From NCBI GenBank assembly GCA_045592625.1, contig JAZNVC010000004.1, positions 124,001 to 188,000 on the forward strand: a stretch of DNA of 64,000 nucleotides. Direction: 5' to 3'. The translations under genes and the position numbers were made by a program. The notes under the pieces were generated by a model. The model was not told the origin of the DNA, did no database searches, and was given only the letters and a program-made list of their open reading frames with translations. The DNA is from SIG607 sp045592625. GTDB lineage: Bacteria; Bacillota; Clostridia; Oscillospirales; Acutalibacteraceae. The number at the start of each line of letters is the position of its first letter. Position 1 is the stretch's first letter. Below, one piece after another: positions 8,308 to 17,709 of this stretch.

Positions 8308-11300
8308 TCACTTATTAACCATTTTTACGTTTTCTTCACCTAAAATATTTTTAAGTTTAATTATTACTTCTTCACTATTTTCCACCCAAAGTTTTTCGGG
8401 GGCTAAATAGCTTTTTTTATCGGTTTCGCAGTAGATGTAAACAGGAGTGTTTCCGTTGTTTTCCATAAGTACAGAAGTAACGGATTTCATTTTTACTCCT
8501 TCCATAAAATCCACTTTAATATAAATTTTAGACTCTAAGGTCTTTTTTGGAGCAACAAAATTTGCCGCAAAGCCGGGAAGTTCCTCTACCCTTTCCAGTA
8601 TAAGTTCAACAGGACGTTCTTCCCTTACACTTACCTTGCAGGTAAATCTTAAAATTTTCGAAACAGAAAAAAGATTTTGGTATAAAGCATAGGTTTTCGA
8701 AAAGCAAATAACGCTAATACTTCCCGTCGTATCCTCGGCGGTTATGGTACAAAGCATAGCACCGCTTTTAAGCTGTTTTACGCTTACTGCAGAAATAAGT
8801 GCTACAAGATTAACCCTTTTCCCATCCTTTTCTTCCATCTTCAAAATTTCTCTTACGGGTAAGGCACCGCTAAAGGAGGCATACTGGCAAAATTCCTTCA
8901 TAGGATGTCCCGTAATATACATTCCCGTCGCCTCTTTTTCAAGAGCATAAAGTTCGCCAGATTTCATTTCCTCTTTAAAAGGCAAATTGAAACCGTCGCT
9001 TGTTTCTTCGTTAACGGAGAAAAGATTCATTTGTCCGCCCGTTTCGTAACGGCTCTTGCTTTCGGCTACACTAAGAACCGAGTCAATGCCGAAAAGCATC
9101 ATACGCCTTGTTTGTTCAAGACTGTCCATAGCACCGCTTTTTATAAGATTTTCAAGTGCTCTGCGATTAAATTCACGCGAGAAATTCCGTATGCAAAAAT
9201 CGTACATAGATGTGTATTTCCCATTTAGAGTGCGCTCATCAATAATCTTTTTTGCCGCACCTCTTCCAAGATTTTTAATAAGAAGCAACCCAAAACGTAT
9301 GCTATTTTGACTAACGCTCATATATTCTTCGCTTTCGTTAACACAGGGAGGAAGTATATTTATACAAAGACGCTGACATTCGTTAATATATTCAAGCACC
9401 TTGTCCTGATTTTCCATAACGCTGGTCATAAGGGCTGCCATATATTCTTTTGGATAGTGGCACTTAAGGTATGCCGTCTGATAAGCCAAAAATCCGTAAG
9501 CCGCCGCATGAGACTTATTAAAGGCATATGAAGAAAATGCCGCCATATCATTAAAGATTTTCTCGGCTATATTTTTTTCTATTCCTTTTTTCATACATCC
9601 CGAAACAAAAACCTCTCGCTCGGCTTCCATTACGCTGTGCTTTTTTTTAGACATAGCACGACGAACAATATCTGCTCGTCCAAGGGAATATCCCGCAAGG
9701 TCACGGCAAATTTGCATAACCTGTTCCTGATAAACAATACATCCGTATGTTATATCAAGAATAGGCTTTAAAAGTGGTGTATCATAATGAATATCCTTGG
9801 GATGAAAACGGTTATGAATATAGGTGGGAATGGAATCCATCGGTCCTGGTCTGTAAAGAGATAATATAGCAATAAGGTCTTCTATATTTTCGGGCTTAAA
9901 GGTTTTCACAACGTTGGTCATACCGTCGCTTTCATACTGAAAAACGCCCGAAGTATAGCCTTTACCCATCATTTCAAGGGTGGCTTTATCATTAAGAGGT
10001 ATATTTTCAATGCTAAAATCCTTTTGAGTTTTTCTTATGCTGTTTTCGGTATCTCTTATTACAGTTAAGTTTCTAAGCCCTAAAAAATCCATCTTCAAAA
10101 GGCCCAGTTCATCAAGAGCGGTCATAGTGTACTGTGTAACTATAACGTCGTCATTTTTGGAAAGAGGAACGTAATCGCTTACATCTCTGTCACATATAAC
10201 AACCCCTGCCGCATGGGTAGAACTGTGACGGGGCATTCCCGTAATTTTTACAGCAGTATCAATAAGTTCTTTAACCCTTTCGTCTTCCTCATAAACAGCT
10301 TTAAGCTCAGCTACTTTTTTAACAGCAGAGTTTAAATCGGTATGATATTCACGGGGAATAAGCTTTGCTACCTTATCGCATATATTATAGGGCAGGTCCA
10401 TAACTCTGCCAACATCTCTTACGGCATTTCTGGCGGCAAGAGTACCAAATGTTACTATCTGAGCAACACGCTGACTGCCGTATTTATTTACTACGTAATC
10501 AATAACCTCTTGTCTTCTTACAAAGCAAAAGTCAATATCAAAGTCGGGCATTGATACTCGCTCAGAGTTTAAAAAGCGTTCAAAAAAAAGCCCGTATTTA
10601 AGTGGGTCAATACCTGTAATTCCCGAACAATAGGCGGCAATACTTCCCGCACCCGATCCTCTGCCGGGGCCTACGGGAATGCCCTTACTTTTAGCAAAAT
10701 GCACGAAATCCTGAACAATAAGATAATAATCGGTATATCCCATTTTTGAAATTACCGAAAGCTCATATTCAAGACGTTCTGCCGCCTTTGATTTTTCCTT
10801 CTCGTTATAAAGTCTGTTTAGCCCCTCGTAACATTTTTCCTTTAAATAGGTATCGTGATCCATATCACCTATGTCAAACAAAGGAAGCTTTATATTACCG
10901 AATTCAAATTCAAAATTGCACATATCGGCAATCTTTACGGTGTTTTCAACGGCTTTGTCAAAGGAAGAAAAAAGCAAAGACATCTGGTCGCCGCTTTTTA
11001 GATAAAACTCATCTGTTTTAAATTCAAAGGCATTTTCTTCCCCTAATTTTTTGCCCGTTTGAAGACAAAGAAGCACCTTTTGGGTAAGTGCATCCTCTTT
11101 TTCAATATAATGTACGTCATTTGTGGCAACAAGAGGAATGCCCGTTTCTCTTGAAAGCCTTAGCAAATCGGGTAAAATTCGTTTTTGTTCAATTAAAGAA
11201 TGGTCCTGAATTTCAATATAGTAATTGTCCTGACCGAAAACGCCGTTATACCAAAGAGCAGTTTCCTTCGCCTTTTCATACTCGCCTTTTGTAAGAAGTC

Positions 11301-11733
11301 TGGGAATTTCACCTGCAAGACAGGCTGAAAGGGCAATAAGACCGTCGCTACTTGCCTTTAAAAGTTCTTTATCAATTCTCGGACGCATATAGAAGCCTTC
11401 GGTAAAGGAAAGGGACACCATTTTTATAAGGTTTTTATAACCCGTTTCGTTTTTGCAAAGAAGAACCAAATGGTTATATTCGCTGTCCGGACCCTTTTGT
11501 TTATCTTTTCTTCCACGGGGTGCAACGTAAACCTCACATCCGATAATTGCCTTTATCCCCGCTTCTTTTGCGGCTTTAAAAAAATTCACGGCACCGTACA
11601 TTACACCGTGATCGGTTATGGCAACCGCCTTTTGTCCACGCTTCTTCACGGCATCAAAAAGAGAACCGATACGGCAACAGCCGTCCAGCAAACTATATTC
11701 GGTGTGAAGATGAAGATGAACAAAATCGGTCAT
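8308..11733 (-). CDS. dnaE: DNA polymerase III subunit alpha (DnaE)
   Basis: Replicative polymerase subunit of the DnaE type; in Firmicutes that also carry PolC it extends primers. The 1141-residue protein starts with the PHP domain (FVHLHLHTEYSLLDGC, residues 4-19), followed by the polymerase palm and fingers: PGRGSGAGSIAAYC and PDFDIDF (near 390-400) hold catalytic Asp residues. The C-terminal half has the helix-hairpin-helix region and an OB-fold. Full length, with GGAG before the ATG. It follows whiA by 1 nt and precedes the HprK/S26 fusion. Confidence 0.96.
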   Translation of the reverse strand: MTDFVHLHLHTEYSLLDGCCRIGSLFDAVKKRGQKAVAITDHGVMYGAVNFFKAAKEAGIKAIIGCEVYVAPRGRKDKQKGPDSEYNHLVLLCKNETGYKNLIKMVSLSFTEGFYMRPRIDKELLKASSDGLIALSACLAGEIPRLLTKGEYEKAKETALWYNGVFGQDNYYIEIQDHSLIEQKRILPDLLRLSRETGIPLVATNDVHYIEKEDALTQKVLLCLQTGKKLGEENAFEFKTDEFYLKSGDQMSLLFSSFDKAVENTVKIADMCNFEFEFGNIKLPLFDIGDMDHDTYLKEKCYEGLNRLYNEKEKSKAAERLEYELSVISKMGYTDYYLIVQDFVHFAKSKGIPVGPGRGSGAGSIAAYCSGITGIDPLKYGLFFERFLNSERVSMPDFDIDFCFVRRQEVIDYVVNKYGSQRVAQIVTFGTLAARNAVRDVGRVMDLPYNICDKVAKLIPREYHTDLNSAVKKVAELKAVYEEDERVKELIDTAVKITGMPRHSSTHAAGVVICDRDVSDYVPLSKNDDVIVTQYTMTALDELGLLKMDFLGLRNLTVIRDTENSIRKTQKDFSIENIPLNDKATLEMMGKGYTSGVFQYESDGMTNVVKTFKPENIEDLIAILSLYRPGPMDSIPTYIHNRFHPKDIHYDTPLLKPILDITYGCIVYQEQVMQICRDLAGYSLGRADIVRRAMSKKKHSVMEAEREVFVSGCMKKGIEKNIAEKIFNDMAAFSSYAFNKSHAAAYGFLAYQTAYLKCHYPKEYMAALMTSVMENQDKVLEYINECQRLCINILPPCVNESEEYMSVSQNSIRFGLLLIKNLGRGAAKKIIDERTLNGKYTSMYDFCIRNFSREFNRRALENLIKSGAMDSLEQTRRMMLFGIDSVLSVAESKSRYETGGQMNLFSVNEETSDGFNLPFKEEMKSGELYALEKEATGMYITGHPMKEFCQYASFSGALPVREILKMEEKDGKRVNLVALISAVSVKQLKSGAMLCTITAEDTTGSISVICFSKTYALYQNLFSVSKILRFTCKVSVREERPVELILERVEELPGFAANFVAPKKTLESKIYIKVDFMEGVKMKSVTSVLMENNGNTPVYIYCETDKKSYLAPEKLWVENSEEVIIKLKNILGEENVKMVNK

Positions 11734-11734
11734 A

Positions 11735-12640
11735 TTATTTTTCTCCGTTTTTAAGCTCTTCGGCTATATCAATAATTTTTTTAAGTCTGTGATTAAGTCC
11801 CGAACGGGTTATGGAATCGGGATAAATTTTGCACAGTTGACTAAGAGATGCATCAGGATTTTGAATTCTTAAGGTTGCAACCGAATAAAGCTCATCACTA
11901 AGAGTTTCCAGCTTTCCTATTTTAATAAGATATTCAATGGCAATACGCTGATTAAGGGAAGCATCTACCTGCTTGCCTATGTTGCCCATTTCAAGATTAC
12001 TTTTGCGGTTTTCCCTGTTTCTTATGGTTTTTGCAACCTCAACATCAATTAACTCAAGCACCTTTTTGTTTGCTCCCATAAGGGTTAGCAGTTCTTCTAT
12101 AGTTTGGCTTTTGTTAAAGTAAATTACTGTGGTGTTTCCACGCATACTGCGTTTCGGAGAAAGACCTCTGCTCTGTAAAAGACTGAAAAATTCGAGAGCA
12201 ATGGTAAAATCTCTTATTACAAATTCGGCGTGATAGTTTTTGAAAGGGTCGGTCATCTGCCCGCAGGCAAGAAAAGCACCCCTTATAAAACTGGAAAAAC
12301 AACATTCTCTTTTAAACACATCGTGATTTATACTTAAAAAATCGCCTGTTTCATAACCGAACGCCGACATAACAGCCGAGCACTGCGAGGGAGAAGAAAC
12401 AGATATATTATAAATTGAAGTAACCTTACCGCTTTTTTTAACGGCAGGTATAATTGCAAAATTTGTTTTTAAATGTTTTATGTAACGCTTTGATATTTGT
12501 TCGTTTTCGGTGATAATGGAAATATTTTTATAGGAAAAGGTATGACCGAAAAGCATAAGACCGTAACATTCGGCTATTTTGCAACATAACGGCTGTTTTT
12601 CTATGCACAAATCGTTTTTCAGTTCACTGCAAAATGACAT
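11735..12640 (-). CDS. whiA: DNA-binding protein WhiA
   Basis: WhiA family: an N-terminal LAGLIDADG-like fold and a C-terminal helix-turn-helix. In Streptomyces it activates sporulation cell division; in Firmicutes it affects division and chromosome segregation. The protein has 301 residues, with MSFCSELKNDL at the start, MRGNTTVIYF in the middle, and the HTH region ASLSQLCKIYPDSITRSGLN near residues 262-281 followed by HRLKKI. AAGGAAAA precedes the ATG. Normally found as rapZ-yvcK-whiA; here it sits between murB and dnaE and both partners are missing. Confidence 0.93.
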   Translation of the reverse strand: MSFCSELKNDLCIEKQPLCCKIAECYGLMLFGHTFSYKNISIITENEQISKRYIKHLKTNFAIIPAVKKSGKVTSIYNISVSSPSQCSAVMSAFGYETGDFLSINHDVFKRECCFSSFIRGAFLACGQMTDPFKNYHAEFVIRDFTIALEFFSLLQSRGLSPKRSMRGNTTVIYFNKSQTIEELLTLMGANKKVLELIDVEVAKTIRNRENRKSNLEMGNIGKQVDASLNQRIAIEYLIKIGKLETLSDELYSVATLRIQNPDASLSQLCKIYPDSITRSGLNHRLKKIIDIAEELKNGEK

Positions 12641-12658
12641 AGGCTTTTCCTTTCTTTT

Positions 12659-13564
12659 TTAAATATCCTCGCCTATAAATATCAGTTCGGGCTGTAAAGT
12701 AACACCGTCTTCCTTTTGAACCTTTTCTTTTATAATTTCAACAAGGGTTTTTACATCTTTGCAGGTAGCATTTCCTTTGTTTATAATAAAACCGGCATGT
12801 TTCTCACTGACCTGTGCACCGCCTACTGAAAAACCTTTAAAGCCGTTTTTCTCAATAAGAGCTCCTGCAAAATAGCCTTCGGGACGTTTAAAAACACTTC
12901 CCGCACTTGGATATTCAAGGGGTTGCTTGGATTTTCTTCTGCCCATATAATCTTCCATTCGGGCAGTGATTTCTTCTTTTTTGTCTTCCTTTAACTTAAA
13001 GTATGAGCCAAGTATAAAAAATCCTTTTTTCTTAAAGATACTGCCTCGATAGGTAAGACACATATCTTCTCCCTCAATTATACAGGGGGTAAGATTTTCA
13101 TCTAAAACAAGAGCAGCAACGGCAACGTCTTTCATTTCTCCGCCATAAGCCCCTGCATTCATATACATTGCACCGCCTACACTTCCTGGAATTCCGTAGG
13201 CAAATTCAAGACCGCTTAAAGAATTATCACGGGCAAAGGTGCAAAGAGCCGCAAGAGATGCCCCCGCACAAGCGAAAATATCACCATTTTCCATTAGAGA
13301 AATACCGTTCATATTAAGGGTACATATAACCGCACCTTTAATTCCCCTGTCACTTACGACAAGGTTGCTTCCCTTTCCTATTAAGGTGATGGGAATGTCT
13401 GATTTTTTGCAAAAATCAATTACACCTATAAGCATTTTTTCATCATCGGGTAAAACAAAATACTGTGCATTACCGCCAATGTGAAATGACGTATGACGGC
13501 TCATAGGCTCGTTTTTTAAATACTTTATTTTTTTGTCTTCAAGAAAGCTTTGGAAAGCCGTCAT
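12659..13564 (-). CDS. murB: UDP-N-acetylenolpyruvoylglucosamine reductase MurB
   Basis: NADPH/FAD enzyme that makes UDP-MurNAc, the second committed step to peptidoglycan, in the cytoplasm. The 301 residues show the FAD-binding segments TLIGKGSNLVVSD (about 55-67) and GLEFAYGIPGSVGGA (about 118-132), YMNAGAYGGE, the YRGSIFK region with the catalytic Ser/Tyr neighbourhood, and PSAGSVFKRP near residue 219. It is a type II MurB without the extra loop. A GAGGT ribosome site precedes the ATG. In many Firmicutes it neighbours hprK, rapZ, yvcK and whiA. Confidence 0.95.
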   Translation of the reverse strand: MTAFQSFLEDKKIKYLKNEPMSRHTSFHIGGNAQYFVLPDDEKMLIGVIDFCKKSDIPITLIGKGSNLVVSDRGIKGAVICTLNMNGISLMENGDIFACAGASLAALCTFARDNSLSGLEFAYGIPGSVGGAMYMNAGAYGGEMKDVAVAALVLDENLTPCIIEGEDMCLTYRGSIFKKKGFFILGSYFKLKEDKKEEITARMEDYMGRRKSKQPLEYPSAGSVFKRPEGYFAGALIEKNGFKGFSVGGAQVSEKHAGFIINKGNATCKDVKTLVEIIKEKVQKEDGVTLQPELIFIGEDI

Positions 13565-13620
13565 AACTTTACCTCATATCATAGTATTTGTTGTGTGCTA
13601 CATCATAAAAAGGTTCATAC

Positions 13621-13880
13621 TGTGCAACAGTTTTTGCCACGCAAAAAAGTGCATAATGGGCAACAGTTTTTGCCACGGCGAAGAAAAATTGTTCAGAATG
13701 TGCTTTTGAAGCGCGGGTGCTGTATATCAAATACTGCCCCACGCGAAAAAGTGCATAATGGGCAACAGTTTTTGCCACGGCGAAGAAAAATTGTTCAGAA
13801 TGTGCTTTTGAAGCGCGGGTGCTGTATAATTTACACCGCCCCTCCCGAAAAAGTGCGTATCAGGCAATTTTTCAAGCCGT
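13621..13880. repeat. 102-bp tandem repeat array between glucokinase and murB
   Basis: This 321-bp gap (13565-13885) holds no gene I can support. Two nearly identical 102-bp units lie at 13639-13740 and 13741-13842, with a partial unit before (13623-13642) and a decayed one after (from about 13843). Each unit contains GGCAACAGTTTTTGCC, an inverted repeat (GGCAA/TTGCC), and a second G/C-rich block ending in GCGCGGGTGCTGTATA. Because 102 is a multiple of three, both strands stay open across the array (on the minus strand a repeated VAKTVAHYALF), but no start or ribosome site supports translation. It looks like a dispersed intergenic repeat that has tandemly duplicated. Confidence 0.85.
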
Positions 13881-13885
13881 CTAAA

Positions 13886-14839
13886 TTATTTGTACAATCT
13901 ATAGAGTTGTGCTGCACCTATTATTCCTGCATCATTACCGAGTTCGGCAGGGAGAATCTGGCAGGGCTTACCCATATTTGCATAAACTTCTTGGTTTACG
14001 AAATCTATAATGGGGTTGATTAAGGTTTCTTTTTCGTTGGAAATACCGCCGCCAATACAGATTTTTTGAGGTTGGAAGATGTTAATAATATTAGCAAGAC
14101 CTATTGCCACATATTTTTCATAGGCGGCTACCACTTGACAGGCAGTTTTATCGCCCTTTCTCATACCGTCAAAGGCTATTCTTCCGTTAACGTTTTCAAT
14201 CTTTCGGTCTGCAAGTTCCCACATAATGCTGTCTTTATCTTTTTCCATAGCGGCTTTGGTCTGACGTATAAGAGCGGTTGCTGATGCGTATGATTCCCAA
14301 CAGCCTTTTCTTCCGCAGGAACAAGGCTCACCGTCAAATTTTATTACCATATGACCAAGTTCACCGCCTGCATAGTTAGAACCTGAGAAAAGCTTACCGC
14401 CGATAATAATTCCTCCGCCAACACCTGTGCCCAGAGTTACGGCTACACAGTCGCTGACCCCTCTGCCGCTACCTGCCAAAAATTCACCGTAAGCAGCAGC
14501 ATTAGCATCATTTTCAATATAAAAATCAACCCCTGTACGCTCATTTAACATAGCAGCCAAAGGTACGTTATCAAATTTAAGGTTGTTTGCACGGACAACT
14601 ACGCCGGAAATGGGATCAATCGCTCCGGGACTGCCTATACCGCAAGCAGATATATCGTCAATTGCAATTCCTGCATTTTCACAGGCAATAAAACAAGCCT
14701 TTGCCATATCATCGGCAATTTCGTTAGCAGGACGGGGACTGTTGGTCTTTACCTTGCCCTTTGCAATTACTCTTAAGTTTTCATCAACTACCCCTGCAAC
14801 AATATTTGTTCCGCCCAAATCAATTCCTAAAGTGTACAT
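13886..14839 (-). CDS. ROK family glucokinase
   Basis: Phosphorylates glucose with ATP at the entry to glycolysis. The 317 residues begin with the phosphate-binding LGIDLGGTNIVAG (4-16). The sugar-site residues ENDANAAAYGE (about 113-123) and the ROK zinc motif CSCGRKGCWESYASA (about 167-181) are complete. GTGVGGGII follows the family pattern. GGAGG precedes the ATG. It lies 27 nt after hprK, so the sensor kinase for carbon catabolite control and a glucose kinase appear to be co-transcribed. Glucose is the likely substrate, though ROK kinases vary. Confidence 0.9.
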   Translation of the reverse strand: MYTLGIDLGGTNIVAGVVDENLRVIAKGKVKTNSPRPANEIADDMAKACFIACENAGIAIDDISACGIGSPGAIDPISGVVVRANNLKFDNVPLAAMLNERTGVDFYIENDANAAAYGEFLAGSGRGVSDCVAVTLGTGVGGGIIIGGKLFSGSNYAGGELGHMVIKFDGEPCSCGRKGCWESYASATALIRQTKAAMEKDKDSIMWELADRKIENVNGRIAFDGMRKGDKTACQVVAAYEKYVAIGLANIINIFQPQKICIGGGISNEKETLINPIIDFVNQEVYANMGKPCQILPAELGNDAGIIGAAQLYRLYK

Positions 14840-14866
14840 TTAAAATTTCCTCCATTTAAAAAGCGA

Positions 14867-15829
14867 TTATTGATAGGGATCAACGTTAACCTCTTCTACT
14901 CCGTCGTCTTCCATCATACCAAGACGTTTAAGCAGATCTTCAGCCGCATTGTAACCCAATTTTTTCTGTCTGTTGTTCATTGAAGCAACCTCTATAATTA
15001 CAGCCAGGTTTCTACCGGGTTTAACCGGAATAGTAACCGAGGGAACTGTAATGCCTAAAATTTCGGTGGATTGTGCTTCAAGTCCCATTCTATCGTAAAC
15101 CTTGTTTATATCCCAAGGCTCAAGATTTATTACCATATCTATTTTTTCGGTAAGCTTAACTGCACCCACACCGAAAATACGACTGGCATTAATTATACCG
15201 ATACCGCGAAGTTCAATAAAATGACGAATGTTATCGGGGGCACTGCCTACAAGCGATTTGCTGGAAACCTTACGGATTTCAACGGCATCGTCAGCAATAA
15301 GACGGTGACCGCGCTTAACAAGTTCAATTGCCGTTTCACTTTTACCCACACCGCTTTCGCCGAGAAGCAAAATACCTTCGCCGTAAACCTCAACCAATAC
15401 ACCGTGACGTGTAATTCGGGGGGCTAACTGAAGATTAAGAAAAGCAATAAGAGCAGCAGATACTTCGGAAGTAGAATCTTTACTTTTAAGTACCGGCACT
15501 TCATAGCGTTTAGCAATATCAATTACAAATTCAGGCACCTCAAGATTTCTTGCAATAATTATTGCAGGAGGTTTTTGGGAAAGGAAGGTAGCGTAACGTG
15601 ACTGCTGTTCTTCAAGGCTTAATTCTTCAAGATAGCCTTCCTCGGTTTTTCCTATTATCTGAATTCGGGAATTATCAAAATATCCGTAAAACCCCGCAAG
15701 TTGTATGCCGGGGCGGTTAATTTCGGTACTTTTTATCATAATATCTTCCGCCTTAGAGGGAAGATAAAGGGTTTCGAGAGATAGTTCCGAAATAATTTTA
15801 GCAAGAGAAATAGTAAAATTAGTGTGCAT
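14867..15829 (-). CDS. hprK: HPr kinase/phosphorylase
   Basis: Bifunctional enzyme that phosphorylates and dephosphorylates Ser46 of HPr, controlling carbon catabolite repression. The 320 residues have an N-terminal MurF-like domain and a C-terminal kinase domain with Walker A LLGESGVGKSETA (about 153-165), DDAVEI and the HprK signature region ELRGIGIINASRIFG (about 203-217). Preceded by AAGGAGTG and a good promoter; first gene of the hprK-glucokinase-murB-whiA-dnaE row. No ptsH is in the window. Confidence 0.96.
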   Translation of the reverse strand: MHTNFTISLAKIISELSLETLYLPSKAEDIMIKSTEINRPGIQLAGFYGYFDNSRIQIIGKTEEGYLEELSLEEQQSRYATFLSQKPPAIIIARNLEVPEFVIDIAKRYEVPVLKSKDSTSEVSAALIAFLNLQLAPRITRHGVLVEVYGEGILLLGESGVGKSETAIELVKRGHRLIADDAVEIRKVSSKSLVGSAPDNIRHFIELRGIGIINASRIFGVGAVKLTEKIDMVINLEPWDINKVYDRMGLEAQSTEILGITVPSVTIPVKPGRNLAVIIEVASMNNRQKKLGYNAAEDLLKRLGMMEDDGVEEVNVDPYQ

Positions 15830-15859
15830 AAAGGTGTCACTCCTTTCATTATCTCCTTT

Positions 15860-15887
15860 ATTATACTACATTATTTATGATTTTCAA
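15860..15887 (-). promoter_or_regulatory. Sigma-A promoter of hprK
   Basis: Minus-strand TTGAAA (15887-15882), 16-nt spacer, TATAAT (15865-15860), 31 nt upstream of the hprK start. Divergent from the ychF promoter. Confidence 0.75.
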
Positions 15888-15905
15888 AGTTTTTTTATAT
15901 TTTTC

Positions 15906-15934
15906 TTGATAATATTTATATAAAACTATATAAT
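15906..15934 (+). promoter_or_regulatory. Sigma-A promoter of ychF
   Basis: TTGATA (15906-15911), 17-nt spacer, TATAAT (15929-15934), 36 nt before the ychF ATG. Confidence 0.8.
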
Positions 15935-15970
15935 GTAGTTACTGACAAGCATTTTTATGGAGGAAAAATT

Positions 15971-17080
15971 ATGAAACTGGGTATCGTAGGACTTCCGAAC
16001 GTAGGAAAATCCACTTTATTTAATGCTATTACAAATGCTGGGGCACAGTCGGCAAACTTCCCTTTTTGTACCATTGAACCAAATGTGGGGGTAGTTGCCG
16101 TTCCCGACAAGCGTTTAGATGTTTTAAGAGATATGTACACCGAGGGCAGTAAGGTGCCTCCCGTTGTTCCCGCTATTATCGAATTCGTTGATATTGCAGG
16201 TCTTGTTAAGGGTGCTTCCAAGGGCGAAGGTCTGGGCAACAAGTTCCTTGCAAACATAAGAGAGGTTGATGCTATAGTTCACGTTGTAAGATGCTTTGAA
16301 AACGAAAACATCATCCACGTTGAAGGCAGTATTGACCCACTGCGTGATATTGAAATCATTGACCTTGAACTTATATTTTCTGATATGGAAATGGTTGAAA
16401 GAAGAATTGCCAAAACCACCAAGGATTTAAAGGGTAATAAATCTTTACAGAGCGAACTTGATTTTCTTAAAAAACTCTACGCTCATTTGGAGAGCGGAAA
16501 AAGTGCAAGAAGCTTAACCTTAACCGATGAAGAACAGGACATTTTAAGTACTATTTTCCTTCTTACTTCAAAGCCGATTATTTATGCTGCAAATTTAAGC
16601 GAAGATGATTTTTCGGGAAAAACACCTGAAGATAATCAGCACTTCTTAGAGGTTAAAGAACTGGCCGCCAAGGAAGGTGCAGAGGTTCTTCCCATATGCA
16701 CTCAGATGGAAGCAGACATTGCAGATATGACCGGTGAAGAAAAGGAAATGTTTTTAAGCGACCTTGGTCTTGATGCTTCGGGACTTGACCGTCTTATTCA
16801 AAAAAGTTACAGCCTTTTAGGTCTTATTTCATATCTTACAGCCGGTGAAAAGGAAGTCAGAGCCTGGACAATAAAGAAGGGGACAAAAGCCCCTCAGGCC
16901 GCAGGCAAAATCCACTCTGACTTTGAAAGAGGCTTTATAAGAGCACAAATTATTGCATTTAATGATCTTGAAAGCTGCGGTTCACTCAGCAATGCCCGTA
17001 CAAAAGGTTTAGTCAGAACCGAAGGCAAAGAATATGTTATGCAGGACGGTGATGTAGTTGAATTCCTCTTTAATGTATAA
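15971..17080 (+). CDS. ychF: Redox-regulated ATPase YchF (OLA1 type)
   Basis: Obg-related P-loop protein that prefers ATP and binds ribosomes. The 369 residues start with the G1 motif GLPNVGKSTLFNAIT (6-20), contain DIAGLVKGAS (G3, about 73-82) and have YAANLSEDD where a GTPase would have NKxD, the change that gives ATP preference. The C-terminal TGS domain ends in DGDVVEFLFNV. TGGAGGAAAA precedes the ATG. Its stop overlaps the start of the following lipoprotein gene. Confidence 0.96.
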   Translation: MKLGIVGLPNVGKSTLFNAITNAGAQSANFPFCTIEPNVGVVAVPDKRLDVLRDMYTEGSKVPPVVPAIIEFVDIAGLVKGASKGEGLGNKFLANIREVDAIVHVVRCFENENIIHVEGSIDPLRDIEIIDLELIFSDMEMVERRIAKTTKDLKGNKSLQSELDFLKKLYAHLESGKSARSLTLTDEEQDILSTIFLLTSKPIIYAANLSEDDFSGKTPEDNQHFLEVKELAAKEGAEVLPICTQMEADIADMTGEEKEMFLSDLGLDASGLDRLIQKSYSLLGLISYLTAGEKEVRAWTIKKGTKAPQAAGKIHSDFERGFIRAQIIAFNDLESCGSLSNARTKGLVRTEGKEYVMQDGDVVEFLFNV

Positions 17081-17705
17081 AAAATCAGCTAAATTTTTGT
17101 GTCTTTGTTTGGTTTTGCTATTATACTTAGGTACCCTTTGTTCCTGTTCTAAGGAACGGGTTTACAGAATCAACTCTTTCACTTGGTTAAACGGAGAAAA
17201 CGTCGGCGTTATAACCACCTACACTTATACTAAAAACAGCAAACCCGAAACCATTACTGTTGAATATCCTTTTTCTACCGAAGAAAATTATACCGATAAA
17301 TTTGAATATAATAAACGCGGTAATTTAACTACGGTTACCAGGACATTTATATCTGGAGATACACTTACCTATAGTGCTGATAAAATAACCGATTATAAGT
17401 ATATTCTTTACGACCAATCAGAAAAGGAATATGTTACCATAGTTCTTGACCACAGCGGATTTATCGTATCCTATAGATATCCGAACGGTTACGTAACAGA
17501 ATATGGCTTTTCTTATGATGAAAACGGAAAACCCATTTCTATGAAACAACTTGACATAACACCTTCAGGCAGTAACAGAACCATTGACTACAATGCCCGT
17601 TTTATTGATGCTAATACCTACCATTTGTATCAATCAACATCGGAAAATAACGGGAAAAATGAATATTACGAGGTCAAATTTCAAAAGATAAATGTGAAAG
17701 GGTGA
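17073..17705 (+). CDS. Predicted lipoprotein of unknown function with YD-like repeats
   Basis: I do not recognise a family. From the ATG at 17073 (overlapping the ychF stop by 8 nt) it has 210 residues: basic N-terminus, hydrophobic segment and lipobox LGTLCSC, predicting a lipid-anchored surface protein. The mature part has short motifs such as YNKRGNLTTVTRTF and YDENGKPISMKQLD that resemble single YD/RHS-type repeats, and a beta-rich character. No ribosome site of its own is clear, so translation probably depends on coupling to ychF. A TTG at 17058 is in frame but less likely. Followed after 4 nt by the zinc peptidase gene. Confidence 0.7.
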   Translation: MYKKSAKFLCLCLVLLLYLGTLCSCSKERVYRINSFTWLNGENVGVITTYTYTKNSKPETITVEYPFSTEENYTDKFEYNKRGNLTTVTRTFISGDTLTYSADKITDYKYILYDQSEKEYVTIVLDHSGFIVSYRYPNGYVTEYGFSYDENGKPISMKQLDITPSGSNRTIDYNARFIDANTYHLYQSTSENNGKNEYYEVKFQKINVKG

Positions 17706-17709
17706 TTTT

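Noticed and set aside
13621..13880. CRISPR array
   Set aside because: Units are 102 bp and directly tandem, without short repeats and unique spacers; no cas gene is near.
13550..14023. Open frames on both strands across the 102-bp repeats
   Set aside because: They exist because the repeat length is a multiple of three; there is no start signal, the plus frame runs into the opposite strand of the glucokinase gene, and the content is only repeat.
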